Assembly: GCA_037954665.1 (NCBI GenBank)
Contig: JBBMOL010000022.1
Span: forward strand, 1,860,001 to 1,924,000
From: Laguncularia racemosa
Taxonomy: Eukaryota > Streptophyta > Magnoliopsida > Myrtales > Combretaceae
Direction of reading: 5' to 3'
Length of the DNA: 64,000 nucleotides
Part shown: positions 1 through 9,828 of the stretch, piece after piece
Layout: every line of letters starts with the position of its first letter
Numbering within the stretch: the first letter of the stretch is position 1
Translations under genes and position numbers: made by a program
Notes under the pieces: generated by a model
Databases searched by the model: none
What the model was told of the DNA's origin: nothing
Seen by the model: only the letters and a program-made list of their open reading frames with translations

Positions 1-25
1 GAGTTGAACATGCACCAAAGGAGAT
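1..25 (+). pseudogene. Del/Tekay-like chromovirus RNase H, piece 1 of 3
   Basis: The 25 bases translate as ELNMHQRR and read across the element-1 insertion into WLELIKDYDLEI at 5812 and then GKANVVADALSKKK at 9834. This order is the end of the RNase H domain of plant Del/Tekay-type Ty3/gypsy pol, where the family has a KELN-RQRRWLELLKDYD stretch followed by YHPGKANVVADALSRK. The gene is therefore older than both nested insertions. Bases 21-25 (GAGAT) are the left copy of the element-1 target site duplication. The gene continues off the left edge. Confidence 0.8.
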
Positions 26-1069
26 TGATGTGCCTAATTCCACTCAAGCACAATAAAAAGAATCAAGGAAAAACACCTTAATTCACAAAACACAAACCGG
101 TTCAATTGAGGGTGATTTCACGTGAACACCTTGTAGAATTTGATGGAAATTGTTGTTCAAATGATTCAATTGTAATCTCTAATGATAATATTAACCAAGT
201 AACCACAATAAGGCTTGAGAATCACATGGAAATCAGATCAAAGAAAGCAATAAAACCATGAAATCCACTTCCCCTTTCAATATCCAATTCACGGTTTGTT
301 ATGATAAGCAATTGTTGATGGAGAATCACAAGGATGATAATTACTCAAAATAAACACACTAATTTGAATTGATACCAATTCAAATCTGACCAAGAATGTT
401 CTAATCCAACCCTAGATATTACACATTAGAGAAGAAAAAGAAAACACAACAAGTAGGAATTGATATGACTCACAAGTTCCAATTGTTGCACTCGCCACAA
501 TTCCAACTTCTTGGGATTGAAATTGATAAGAGAATTTTGGAATTAGGAAACCCTAAGCCCTCTCACGAAAATGTGAAGTGTTTTCTGCAAAAATAAGCCT
601 CCTCAAAACCTCTCTTAAGCAAGTATTTATACTTGCTACTTCTAGGGTTAAAATGTGCCCAAAATTACAAGTTTGCCACTTTTAAGGTGGCTAACCCTAA
701 ATGAAAGTTACAAAGAAATAAAAGTGTCCCAAAACCAAAATACAACTAAAATAGTTCATAAAATGAAAAAATACATAAAAGAAATGCTCTTCATGATGCC
801 ATCTTCTATAGGATCCATCGGCCCAGCATATCGTCGTTCAAGTCGGTCCATGGATAACCCACAAGCTGAGTTTAAGTGAGTTTATCCATTTCCCTATAAA
901 GCATAATAAGTATTCCTGTTGGAATATAAAATACATGAATAAGATAAAAGAGATTAGTATATAAATAATTCCAGGGTCAATCTGCTCAAAATGGGCCCTC
1001 AATGCCAAGATTTGAAATCCTTCAGTTCTTGCCCTAATGATAGGTCTTGTCGGATTTTTATTCCTATCA
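26..1069 (-). repeat. Element 1 LTR A (3' LTR)
   Basis: On the minus strand this repeat begins TGATAGGAATAAAAATCCG at 1069 and ends GGAATTAGGCACATCA at 26. It is nearly identical to LTR B up to about base 895 and to the right half of LTR C. A purine-rich stretch (minus-strand GAGGCCCGAGGAAA, 1070-1083) lies immediately upstream in sense, as expected for the polypurine tract that primes plus-strand synthesis. Confidence 0.85.
624..631 (-). promoter_or_regulatory. TATA box of LTR A
   Basis: TATAAATA on the minus strand, centred in a short palindrome (AAGTATTTATACTT). The same box occurs at 3706-3713 in LTR B and 5359-5366 in LTR C, all at the same relative position, so it is the likely core promoter of this LTR family. 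Confidence 0.6.
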
Positions 1070-2142
1070 TTTCCTCGGGCCTCAAAAAGATTTGTCCTCA
1101 AATCTAGTAGATCAAATGCAGTAGAGACTTTGTTTCCTCCTAGCAAGTCACTTGAAGAAATATTTTTGCAGAATCCCAATATCTGAAATACTACAGGTAG
1201 TGATTGTCTTCTCTCCTCCATTTCCAGGATGTATCTCTTCTGCAACACAAATAATGACCCATTATCCACTAAAGTTACCCCTGTATCAACCTGTTCCACT
1301 AAAACTGTTTCCTCTTTTTCTAAATCATCTGTATGCTGCTGATCCTCATGGTCTTCTAATGGTTGGACCAACTGCTCATTACCTTCTAAAACCTCCGAAG
1401 GTGAACATAACTGTCTCTGAACAGTTTGGCTCTCTGGTGGTCTACTCGTCTGACTATGATCATCGGGATCCTCTGAAGGTTGGCACATTGGTGTCTGCAT
1501 CTGCACAGTTTGGTCCTCTAATGGTTTGATCATGTGGCTATGATCCTCAAGATTCTGTGATGGCTGTTTTATCTGTCTTTGCATCTCCTGGACCTCTGTT
1601 GGTGACATAGGGTTTAATACTATACGTTTACTATCCTTTTTAAACATATAAGTATTTCTATACCCATCATGTAATACCATCCTGTCATATAACCATGGTC
1701 TACCAAGTAATATATGGAATGCACAAAGAGGAAGAATATCACATTCAAGCTCATCATAGTACTTGTCCCCTATACTGAAGGGTACCCTAGCCCTTTGGGT
1801 TACACAAAGACCATCTTGATCATTCAACCAATGTAATGTATAGGGTTTAGGATGTGGGATAGTTTCAATTTTCAACTTCGATACTAATGATGTAGCGACA
1901 ACATTAGTACAACTACCGCCATCAATAATAATTGCACACAAGTTTCCTTGTACCCTACAAGAAGTATGGAACAAGTTTTCTCTTTGTCCCTCATTAGTGG
2001 TTTGAAAAGAAGTCATGTCCCGATGCAATATGTTAGCATGATGAAACATTTCACTAGACATGATTGTACTAAAATCCAACAATAAAATAATTATCTTCAC
2101 ACTTCCAAGGTTCAAGTACACCAAACCACAAATAAAGTACAC
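838..2142 (-). CDS. Retropepsin-like protease of element 1
   Basis: A 434-codon open frame with a likelier start at the MSSEMF methionine (2061, residue 28). Residues 54-80 hold RENLFHTSCRVQGN and the retropepsin active-site motif IIDGGS (Asp74). LLGRPW at 145-150 is the flap/C-terminal signature of Ty3/gypsy proteases. Residues 193-270 form a Gln/Asp-rich linker of about three repeats of 26-28 residues (QPSxxxxDHS...QTVQ). The native protein probably ended near DLRTNLFEARGND (347-359); codons after about 358 read into LTR A. No zinc knuckle or polymerase domain is present. The protease would process Gag in the virus-like particle. It is open, unlike the broken copy in element 2. Confidence 0.75.
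   Translation of the reverse strand: MYFICGLVYLNLGSVKIIILLLDFSTIMSSEMFHHANILHRDMTSFQTTNEGQRENLFHTSCRVQGNLCAIIIDGGSCTNVVATSLVSKLKIETIPHPKPYTLHWLNDQDGLCVTQRARVPFSIGDKYYDELECDILPLCAFHILLGRPWLYDRMVLHDGYRNTYMFKKDSKRIVLNPMSPTEVQEMQRQIKQPSQNLEDHSHMIKPLEDQTVQMQTPMCQPSEDPDDHSQTSRPPESQTVQRQLCSPSEVLEGNEQLVQPLEDHEDQQHTDDLEKEETVLVEQVDTGVTLVDNGSLFVLQKRYILEMEERRQSLPVVFQILGFCKNISSSDLLGGNKVSTAFDLLDLRTNLFEARGNDRNKNPTRPIIRARTEGFQILALRAHFEQIDPGIIYILISFILFMYFIFQQEYLLCFIGKWINSLKLSLWVIHGPT
1084..1110 (-). other. Conserved DLRTNLF terminus next to the polypurine tract
   Basis: The codons for DLRTNLFEARG end directly at the purine tract before the LTR. Element 2 keeps the same arrangement at 9087-9124. In autonomous relatives this peptide lies at the pol C-terminus (family knowledge), so its presence just after the protease suggests an internal deletion that kept the 3' cis signals. 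Confidence 0.5.
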
Positions 2143-3090
2143 TCAACTACTTCCAAGTAGATAGAATTAAATTCAACAACAAGTGTTTAAGTAACTAGTT
2201 CAATTACTTTCACACATTTAATGAGTTGTTTGAATTTGAAATTCTATTACTCACTTTCCTTTTTTGCTAGAGTTTTACACCCACAATGAATCTTAATGTG
2301 CAACACCCTTAATCCACATAAATCCACAAATTTACACCACCACACACACCTAATCACATTGCACTCACTTCACCACAACACAATTCACCATGTTACAACA
2401 CCTTCAATTAACATACACACATAATGCTACACCTACATACCCTTCACTAATTTTACAAAAAACACAACTCCACACACATGTACCTTTTATACACGTTGCA
2501 ACAACAAAATGTACTCCACTTCCCACAAGTTCTAACTGCAACTTTACGACAAAATAGGCAGCAACTTTCAATTTGAAATTCAAACAACTTCACTTATTGC
2601 AAGCCTTCCTCAATTGGTAAGTAATGAATTCAAATTCAAATAGCACTCATTATCTCCCACAACTTAATGGCATGTGTTTGAATTCAAATAAATTCCTTAC
2701 TAATCAAAACTCAATGCAAATCTGTAAATTGCACTTCTCCAATTCAGAATTACATAATGGAAATCAAAACAACAAGCTACACAACCTCCTTCGCACCACA
2801 ACTAGTTACGGCAAGAACAAGGTAATTTTTTCAAGATCAAACAATTGTTGAATTAACAATACTTCTATTCTTCTTTCCTTCCACGAAAATTATTAATCCC
2901 AATATGATACAACAACCTTCCCAAACCAACTCCAATAATCAGCAAATTAAATCCCAATCCAAAACAATTTCGCAATCTCAAACTACAACAACAACAACAA
3001 CTACACAATTGCGTTTTTTCCACTTGATCAACCCTAATTGTTGATCACTTCCACGAAATTAATACAACCAATTCCCTTCTCTCAACAAGA
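2143..3090 (-). other. Untranslated leader of element 1
   Basis: About 950 bases between primer-binding site and protease with no long frame in sense. On the minus strand it is rich in GTG/TTG words and short homopolymers, similar in style to the 6595-7343 leader of element 2. A gag gene would be expected here or just downstream, and I see none. The CAA-rich part at 2912-3094 is duplicated in inverted form at 4000-4182. Confidence 0.5.
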
Positions 3091-3102
3091 GCTCTGATAC
3101 CA
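3091..3102 (-). other. Primer-binding site, initiator tRNA-Met type
   Basis: Minus-strand TGGTATCAGAGC lies five bases after the CACATCA end of LTR B. It matches the widely used plant LTR-element primer site complementary to the 3' end of initiator tRNA-Met. This fixes the sense direction of element 1. Confidence 0.85.
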
Positions 3103-3107
3103 AATTA

Positions 3108-3999
3108 TGATGTGCCTAATTCCACTCAAGCACAATAAAAAGAATCAAGGAAAAACACCTTAATTCACAAAACACAAACCGGTTCAATTGAGGGTGATTT
3201 CACGTGAACACCTTGTAGAATTTGATGGAAATTGTTGTTCAAATGATTCAATTGTAATCTCTAATGATAATATTAACCAAGTAACCACAATAAGGCTTGA
3301 GAATCACATGGAAATCAGATCAAAGAAAGCAATAAAACCATGAAATCCACTTCCCCTTTCAATATCCAATTCACGGTTTGTTATGATAAGCAATTGTTGA
3401 TGGAGAATCACAAGGATGATAATTACTCAAAATAAACACACTAATTTGAATTGATACCAATTCAAATCTGACCAAGAATGTTCTAATCCAACCCTAGATA
3501 TTACACACTAGAGAAGAAAAAGAAAACACAACAAGTAGGAATTGATATGACTCACAAGTTCCAATTGTTGCACTCGCCACAATTCCAACTTCTTGGGATT
3601 GAAATTGATAAGAGAATTTTGGAATTAGGAAACCCTAAGCCCTCTCACGAAAATGTGAAGTGTTTTCTGCAAAAATAAGCCTCCTCAAAACCTCTCTTAA
3701 GCAAGTATTTATACTTGCTACTTCTAGGGTTAAAATGTGCCCAAAATTACAAGTTTGCCACTTTTAAGGTGGCTAACCCTAAATGAAAGTTACAAAGAAA
3801 TAAAAGTGTCCCAAAACCAAAATACAACTAAAATAGTTCATAAAATGAAAAAATACATAAAAGAAATGCTCTTCATGATGCCGATCTTCTATAGGATCCA
3901 TCGGCCCAGCATATCGTCGGTTCAAGTCGGTCCATGGATAACCCACAAGCTGAGTTTAAGTGAGTTTATCCATTTCCCTGTAAAGCATAATAAGTATTC
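3108..3999 (-). repeat. Element 1 LTR B, truncated
   Basis: A second copy of the LTR, near-identical to LTR A from its CACATCA end to TAAGTATTC at 3999. There it stops and inverted leader sequence begins. It lacks the last ~170 bases found in LTRs A and C (the U3 start in sense), so it is not a complete LTR, although it abuts the primer-binding site correctly. Confidence 0.8.
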
Positions 4000-4182
4000 A
4001 GAGCTCTTGTTGAGAGAAGGGAATTGGTTGTATTAATTTCGTGGAAGTGATCAACAATTAGGGTTGATCAAGTGGAAAAAAATGCAATTGTGTAGTTGTT
4101 GTTGTTGTTGTAGTTTGAGATTGTGAAATTGTTTTGGATTGGGATTTAATTTGCTGATTATTGGAGTTGATTTGGGAAGGTT
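4000..4182 (+). repeat. Inverted copy of element-1 leader
   Basis: These 183 bases are a close reverse complement of 2912-3094. The copy starts with AGAGCTCTTG, that is, inside the primer-binding site (the last five bases of TGGTATCAGAGC), and runs through the CAA/TTG repeat to GGGAAGGTT. With 2912-3094 it forms a large inverted repeat around truncated LTR B. Confidence 0.8.
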
Positions 4183-4749
4183 ATTTTTGCAGAACATACA
4201 CTCTCTTTTCACGTGTGAATTAGGGTTCATACCTTGGTTCCAACTCTTATCAATTTCAATTCCAAGACTTGAAATTGTAGCGAGTGCAACAATTGGAATT
4301 TGTGAGTCATATCAATTCCTACTTGTTGTGATTTCTTTTCCTCTCTAGTGTGTTGTATCTAGGGTTGATTAGAGATAGTTCTTGGTCAGATTTGCATCTT
4401 ATTTTACACGAATTCATTTGATTATTTGAAAGAATTATCAAGTTGATTCAATTCATCATTAAGGATTTCTTTGCTAGCGTGAATTTCACCATTTAGAAAA
4501 GGGATCTTCCTTCACGGTTTTCTTTGTCAAATTGAGGCTTGATTTTCGTGGATTATATGATATTAGAAGTGTTATTAGAAGCCATTTCCATTGTGGTATT
4601 CAGATTATATCATTAGTAGGTTGAATTTCATCATTTCAACATTAGGGTTCACTAGAAAAGTGCCATTTTTTGGATCCGATTTTGCCTAGACTTGAGATAT
4701 CTTTTCTTAAGTCTTTTGAATGTGCTTTAAAGTGTGATTAGGCACATCA
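4183..4749 (+). repeat. Inverted, diverged LTR segment (R/U5 side)
   Basis: From ATTTTTGCAG to GGCACATCA this is a diverged reverse-orientation copy of the LTR half represented by about 26-592. Shared blocks include the GCGAGTGCAACAATTGGAA region and GAGTCATATCAATTCCTACT. It ends exactly at an LTR-type CACATCA terminus, head-to-head with LTR C. Confidence 0.7.
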
Positions 4750-4773
4750 TCTTTTTGGTACATCACCAAAATA
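4750..4773. repeat. 24-bp hairpin spacer between head-to-head LTR ends
   Basis: The spacer contains TTTTGGT-ACATC-ACCAAAA, a 7-bp-stem palindrome. The flanking LTR termini (GCACATCA and TGATGTGC) extend the inverted symmetry. In the minus sense it replaces the expected primer-binding site of LTR C, which is otherwise missing. Confidence 0.6.
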
Positions 4774-5806
4774 TGATGTGCCTAATTCCACTTAAGCATA
4801 ATCAAAAGAATCAAGGAAAAACACCTTAATTCACAAAACACAAACCGGTTCAATTGAGGGTGATTTCACGTGAAGATTTGATGGAAAAATGATGATCAAA
4901 TGATATAATTGTAATCTCTAATGATAATTTAACCAAATAACCACAATAAGTCTTGAGAATCACGTGGAAATCAGATCAAAATGAAGCAACACAAACCGTG
5001 AATTCCACTTCCCCTTTCAATACCAAATTCACGTCACAATGCACTAAAAATGATAGTGAATTCAATAACTAAAAGAACAATCAATCTTACAAGATTGATG
5101 TCCACGAATTACAATAACCAACAAGTCCAAGAAAGATTCAAATCTACCCTAGATATGACTCACTAGAGAAGAAATGAACAACAACAAAGATGAATCGATA
5201 TTACTCACGATTTCTCCTTGTTGCACTCGCCACAATTCCAACTTCTTGGGATTGAAATTGATAAGAGAATTTTGGAATTAGGATACCTTAAGCCCTCTCA
5301 CGAAAATGTGAAGTATTTTTCTGCAAAATTCGCCTCCTCAAAACCTCTCTTAAGCAAGTATTTATACTTGCTACTTCTAGGGTTAAAATGTGCCCAAAAT
5401 TACAAGTTTGCCACTTTTAAGGTGGCTAACCCTAAATGAAAGTTACAAAGAAATAAAAGTGTCCCAAAACCAAAATACAACTAAAATAGTTCATAAAATG
5501 AAAAAATACATAAAAGAAATGCTCTTCATGATGTCGATCTTCTATAGGATCCATCGGCCCAGCATATCGTCGGTTCAAGTCGGTCCATGGATAACCCACA
5601 AGCTGAGTTTAAGTGAGTTTATCCATTTCCCTGTAAAGCATAATAAGTATTCCTGTTGGAATATAAAATACATGAATAAGATAAAAGAGGTTAGTATATA
5701 AATAATTCCAGGGTCAATCTGCTCAAAATGGGCCCTCAATGCCAAGATTTGAAATCCTTCAGTTCTTGCCCTAATGATAGGTCTTGTCGGATTTTTATTC
5801 CTATCA
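4774..5806 (-). repeat. Element 1 LTR C (outer 5' LTR)
   Basis: A full-length LTR ending at the GAGAT duplication. The right part (from about 5220, TTGCACTCGCC onward) is almost identical to LTRs A and B. The left part (about 4860-5215) is clearly diverged from them, with different sequence around the AAACCGTGAATTCC block. The LTR is therefore a mosaic of two related LTR variants. Confidence 0.8.
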
Positions 5807-5858
5807 GAGATGGTTGGAGTTGATTAAAGATTATGACCTGGAAATCTAGTACCATCTA
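5807..5858 (+). pseudogene. Del/Tekay-like RNase H, piece 2 of 3
   Basis: Begins with the right GAGAT duplication of element 1 and ends with the left ATCTA duplication of element 2 (5854-5858). The 42 bases between encode WLELIKDYDLEI, a TAG stop and YH, continuing piece 1. The TAG lies where a Gln codon is usual in the family. Confidence 0.8.
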
Positions 5859-6577
5859 TGATGGGAATCAAACCTCTGGATCCAGTAGTAGGAAGCCTAT
5901 TTGAACGAATGAGCCTAAACATCCACATTTTATCTTCATTTATCTTATAATAATTGTCTTTACATTACAATAGGTACATTTTGTCGGTTTTGCAAGAAGA
6001 CGACCAAGCACAATGACAATTGGTTTATGATTAGATCATGGTCCATTATGAATTAAATTGAACCTACAAAGATAAGTGGAACCAACCTTCATTTCATTTG
6101 CATTTTATCTTGAGAAGAACTGGTCATCTACACTTCTCTTTCACTTGGAGAATCGGTTCTCAAGTGGCTCATAGGACTAGTTTTGACTATATGATATTGT
6201 TGTAATTTTCCTTGTTTTAGAGTAGGGTATAAATACTAGCTTATTTGGGTTTGTAAGGGACTTTTTTTTAACATTACAAAATCAAACTTGTGCGATGGGA
6301 GAGTTTCTTCTTCACGCCATTTCACTCTTATCAATTTCACTTTGAAATTGTGGCAAGTTAGCTTAAGGATTATTGTGAGTTATATTAATCATTCTTAAGT
6401 TGTTTTCAATTATTGCTAATGTGTCATATCTAGTGTATAATTGGAATTGTTATATGTGTTCTTGAACATGCCATTTAGGGTTCATAAGGATTAGGGGTTC
6501 ACTCCCAATTTGATTGGAATTTGGTTCTTTATTGTGTCATCCTTTATATATATTACAATTACAAGTGAAGCACATCA
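5859..6577 (+). repeat. Element 2 5' LTR
   Basis: 719 bases, TG...CA. It matches 9125-9828 along its length with scattered, mainly transition differences. The end GCACATCA followed by TAATTTGGTATCA is the same LTR/primer-site junction as in element 1, which shows the two families are related. Confidence 0.88.
6228..6235 (+). promoter_or_regulatory. TATA box of element 2 LTR
   Basis: TATAAATA in GGGTATAAATACTAGC, repeated at 9493-9500 in the 3' LTR. It is placed about 350 bases before the LTR end, as expected for a U3 promoter. Confidence 0.6.
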
Positions 6578-6582
6578 TAATT

Positions 6583-6594
6583 TGGTATCATAGC
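6583..6594 (+). other. Primer-binding site of element 2 (mutated iMet type)
   Basis: TGGTATCATAGC, five bases after the LTR end. It differs from the consensus TGGTATCAGAGC at one base (G to T). Confidence 0.8.
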
Positions 6595-7343
6595 ACAATT
6601 TTAAGAAGGGAATTTTGTGATTTTGATTTGGGGATTTAGGGTTCTTGTTCTTCCATTTCTTAATTGAAGTTATTTGAAGTGGAATTGAAGTAATTGTGTG
6701 TGATGTGTGTTGCCTCTTGAATTGGAAGTGGAATTTTAGAATTAGTCCTTTGTAATCATCATCTTGTCGTGAGCTCCTTATGTGTGGAAGAAGGGGAAGT
6801 TATTTAAATTTGAATTCCCTAATTGGAATTTCGTAATTTGAAGAAGTGGTAGATTTATGCTGTATACAAATTTTTTTTTTTTCAGTTTTATTCATCTTGC
6901 CGTAGAGAATTAGGAAACATTTTGAATTCAAACTCAATCATTACTTGTGGAGTTATTGTGTATTGATCACTTTAAATGCACTTGAACTAGTTAGAATCAA
7001 TTGCTTGCCGTATAGAGTAGTGTCCATATTTGCTTCCATTTGTCTTGTGTTGCTGTGGTGTGTTGTTGTGTAAGTAGACCGTGGGAGTTGTGTATAGCGT
7101 AGTTATGTATTAAAGTGTAGGTTGTGTTGCCATGGTGTGTTGTTGTGATAAGTGGACCATAGAAGTGGTGTGTAGCACCGTGTAAGTGTGTAAGTATGTG
7201 GTAGTTATTGAACCATGTAGGTATGGTGTAAGGTGTGTGTTATTATCTAAGGTGTGTTGTAGTGACGTGGTGTAGTGTTATGAGTGTGCCGTGAGTTGGT
7301 GTTGGGTAATATATAAAAAAAAAGGAAAGAAAATTTTAAAATC
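6595..7343 (+). other. Untranslated leader of element 2
   Basis: About 750 bases with no plausible frame, unusually rich in GTG and TGTGTTG words between 7020 and 7310. It ends in an A-rich stretch just before the gag ATG at 7344. I see no other feature in it. Confidence 0.5.
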
Positions 7344-8478
7344 ATGTCAAATGATAGTGTGATTACTGGGATTGTTGCTACATTAGCAACATGGGTAGAT
7401 CAGATGACGATGCCACAACCACCAGTGGCTAACCCTCAAGCACCCCCACCTCAGGTAACCCATTAGAATGCTCACTAGGAAGGAGTTGTTAGAGGAAATA
7501 GGGGTTGGAGAATAGAGGGAGATTATCATGCTCTTAGGGAGGAAAGAGATGATAATTTTGAGAATGAGCCTTACCCAAACCAGGAGTTCAAACTACCTTG
7601 GGGATTAGAATATGTGAAATTACAGATGCCTTTATTTAATGGCAGGGGTTCTGCAAATGATTATTTAGATTAGGAGGATAAGGTTGAGGGCCTATTCGAG
7701 TGCTATGAGATTGATGATCACACTCGAGTTCGTCTTGTAGCTGTGGAATTTATAGGCTATGTCGCCTTATGGTAGAAAAATCTTGTGATTAGTAGATGAA
7801 GAGATGGTGAGGTTAATATACATACCTGGTAGGAAATGAAACGGGTATTGAGAAAAAGGTTTATACCCGAGCATTATAGGTAGGAGCTGTTTATGTGTCC
7901 CCAAACACTGAGGTAGGGAGGTAAAACGGTTGATGAGTATGTACAGGAGTTTGAGACCTTGGTGATTAGATGTGGGTTAATTGAACCTCCTAAATAAACC
8001 GTAGCACGATTTGTGTCAGGGTTAAAGTATGAAATTGCCTAGCTCCAGAGGTATAACACACTTGATGAGGCTTGTCTAGCTAGCCCTAAAAGTGGAGAGA
8101 TAGAGGCAATCCAACCCTTTTCGAGCAGCGAGCAATAGGTATGGAACTTCTACCAAACCTCATGGGTTAGATGGTCAAATGGGAGAACAAAAAGGAATAG
8201 GGGGACATGATAAGACTGTAGACAAGAATAACTCTAATGCTGATAGGGAGAGGGAAATTTCAAGAAAAGGAAAAGAGGTTGTTAGAGCTGATTTGAAGCA
8301 GACAGTGCTAGGGACAACCAGTGGAAAGATGTGTCATATGAAGTGTTTCAAATGCATGGGTTTTGAACACATGGCTACTCAGTGTCCCAACAAAAGAGTC
8401 ATGACTGTTATGGAAGGAAATAGTGAGGATGGTCAAGAAGAAGCGATTGAGCCTATAGACTTGTCAATAATACTATAG
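7344..8478 (+). pseudogene. Gag pseudogene of element 2
   Basis: The ATG at 7344 opens MSNDSVITGIVATLATWVDQ. The retrotransposon Gag core is recognisable from about 7600 (VKLQMPLFNGRGSANDYLD, RKRFIPEHYR, TVDEYVQEFETLVIRCGL, VARFVSGLKYEIA). A perfect CX2CX4HX4C zinc knuckle (CFKCMGFEHMATQC) lies at about 8346-8390. At least eleven stops interrupt the frame, nine of them TAG, one TGA and one TAA. Gag would form the particle and bind RNA. The 8179-8478 stretch is open. The core resembles the gag at 60.5 kb. Confidence 0.8.
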
Positions 8479-9038
8479 GAGTACTATGATGATCCTGATG
8501 CTGAGACACATGAAGACAAGGGAAATGATAAATATGTGTCTATTAATGTGTTATGTAAGGTCATGACTATATCTCTAGATGTTAGGGACATACAGAGGGA
8601 GAACCTATTCCATATGCCTTGTTGGGTTCTAGGTAACTTGTTTGTTCTTTTCATTGATGGTGGTAGTTACACTAATGTCATAGCTACTGCATTAGTAAAT
8701 AGATTACAACTAGTCACTAGTCCACATCCACATCTTTATAAATTACATTGGCTGAATGAACGGGGTAGTCTACATGTTATACGGAGGGCTAAGGTGCCAT
8801 TAGCATAGGAGATAGATACAATGATGAATTTTTTTGTGATGTTTTTCCTATGTGCACCTTTCATATACTATTGGGTAGGCCTTGGTTGTTTGATAGGAAG
8901 GTGCTATATGATGGGTTTAGAAACACTTATATGTTTCAGAAAGATAGTGCACGGGTTATCTTGACTCCTATGTCTCCAACTGAAGTACACACATTCCAAG
9001 AACAGAACAGCAAAACTAATGGCTACTCAAGACTTTAG
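8479..9038 (+). pseudogene. Protease pseudogene of element 2
   Basis: Continues the gag frame after a TAG. RENLFHMPCWVLGN and FIDGGSYTN (active-site DGGS) fall at about 8598-8670, then a frameshift between about 8800 and 8850, then CTFHILLGRPWLFDRKVLYDG in another frame. Order and motifs match the open protease of element 1. The tail lacks the acidic repeat linker seen there and ends at 9038, about 50 bases before DLRTNL. Confidence 0.8.
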
Positions 9039-9109
9039 GATAACAAGCACATGCAAACAAGGGATTTCAGTCTCGGAAAAGACCCCTTAGATTTGAGGAC
9101 AAATCTTTT

Positions 9110-9124
9110 AGAGGCTCGAGGAAA
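9110..9124 (+). other. Polypurine tract of element 2
   Basis: The purine-rich AGAGGCTCGAGGAAA runs directly into the TGATGGG start of the 3' LTR. The equivalent tract in element 1 is GAGGCCCGAGGAAA. Confidence 0.6.
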
Positions 9125-9828
9125 TGATGGGAATCAAACCTCTGGATCTAGTAGTGGGAAGCCTATTTAAATGAATGAGCCCAGACATTCACATTTTATC
9201 TTTATTTATCTTATAATAATTGTCTTTACATTATAGCAGTATATTTTGTCGATTTTGCAAGAAGACAACCAAGCACAATGACAATTGGTTTATGATTGGA
9301 TCATGGTCCATTATGAACCAAATTGAACCTACAAAGACAAGTGGAACCAACCTTCATTTCATTTGCATTTTATCTTGAGAAGAACCGGTCATCTACACTT
9401 CTCTTTCACTTGGAGAATTGGTTCTCAAGTAGCTCATAGGACCGGTTTTGACTATGTGACATTGTTGTAATTTTCCTTGTTTTAGAGTAGGGTATAAATA
9501 CTAGCTTATTAGGGTTTGTAAGGGACTTTTTTTAACATTACAAAATCAGACTTGTGCTGTGGGAGAGTTTCTTCTTCACGCCATTTCACTCTTGTCAATT
9601 TCACTTTGAAATTGTGGATGAGTTGGCTTAAGGATTATTGTGAGTTATATTAGTCATTCTCAATTTTTTTTCAATTATTGCTAGTGTGTAATTGGAATTG
9701 TTATATGTGTTCTTGAACATGCCATTTAGGGTTCATAAGGATTAGGGGTTCATGCCTAATTTGATTGGAATTTGGTTCTTTATTGTGTCATCCTTTATAT
9801 ATATTACAATTACAAGTGAAGCACATCA
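9125..9828 (+). repeat. Element 2 3' LTR
   Basis: 704 bases, slightly shorter than the 5' copy because of small deletions. It ends CACATCA and is followed by the ATCTA duplication. Confidence 0.88.

Larger units (their letters stand above)
26..5806 (-). mobile_element. Element 1: non-autonomous Ty3/gypsy element with rearranged interior
   Basis: The unit is flanked by a perfect 5-bp duplication, GAGAT at 21-25 and 5807-5811, and its outer ends are TG...CA LTR ends. Sense is the minus strand: LTR C (5806 to 4774), a rearranged block, truncated LTR B (3999 to 3108), primer-binding site, leader, a protease frame, purine-rich tract, then LTR A (1069 to 26). Only a retropepsin-like protein is encoded; gag, RT, RNase H and integrase are absent. 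It sits in the RNase H segment of an older chromovirus. The LTRs and protease relate it to element 2 and to the copy at 60.5-64 kb. Confidence 0.85.
5859..9828 (+). mobile_element. Element 2: gag-protease-only Ty3/gypsy element
   Basis: LTRs at 5859-6577 and 9125-9828 share TGATGGGAATCAAACC...GAAGCACATCA ends and are flanked by a perfect 5-bp duplication ATCTA (5854-5858, 9829-9833). Inside are primer site, leader, degenerate gag with an intact CCHC knuckle, protease, DLRTNL motif and polypurine tract. No RT, RNase H or integrase is present in 2.5 kb of interior. The layout resembles non-autonomous plant TR-GAG elements with a protease added. LTR differences (eight in the first ~75 bases) and many stops show it is old. 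Confidence 0.88.

Noticed and set aside
1152..1529. 125-codon + frame opposite the element-1 protease
   Set aside because: Shadow of the minus-strand protease linker; no motif of its own.
3737..4036. 99-codon + frame repeated in all three LTR copies (also at 655 and 5390)
   Set aside because: Lies inside LTRs antisense to the element and is preserved only because the LTRs are near-identical.
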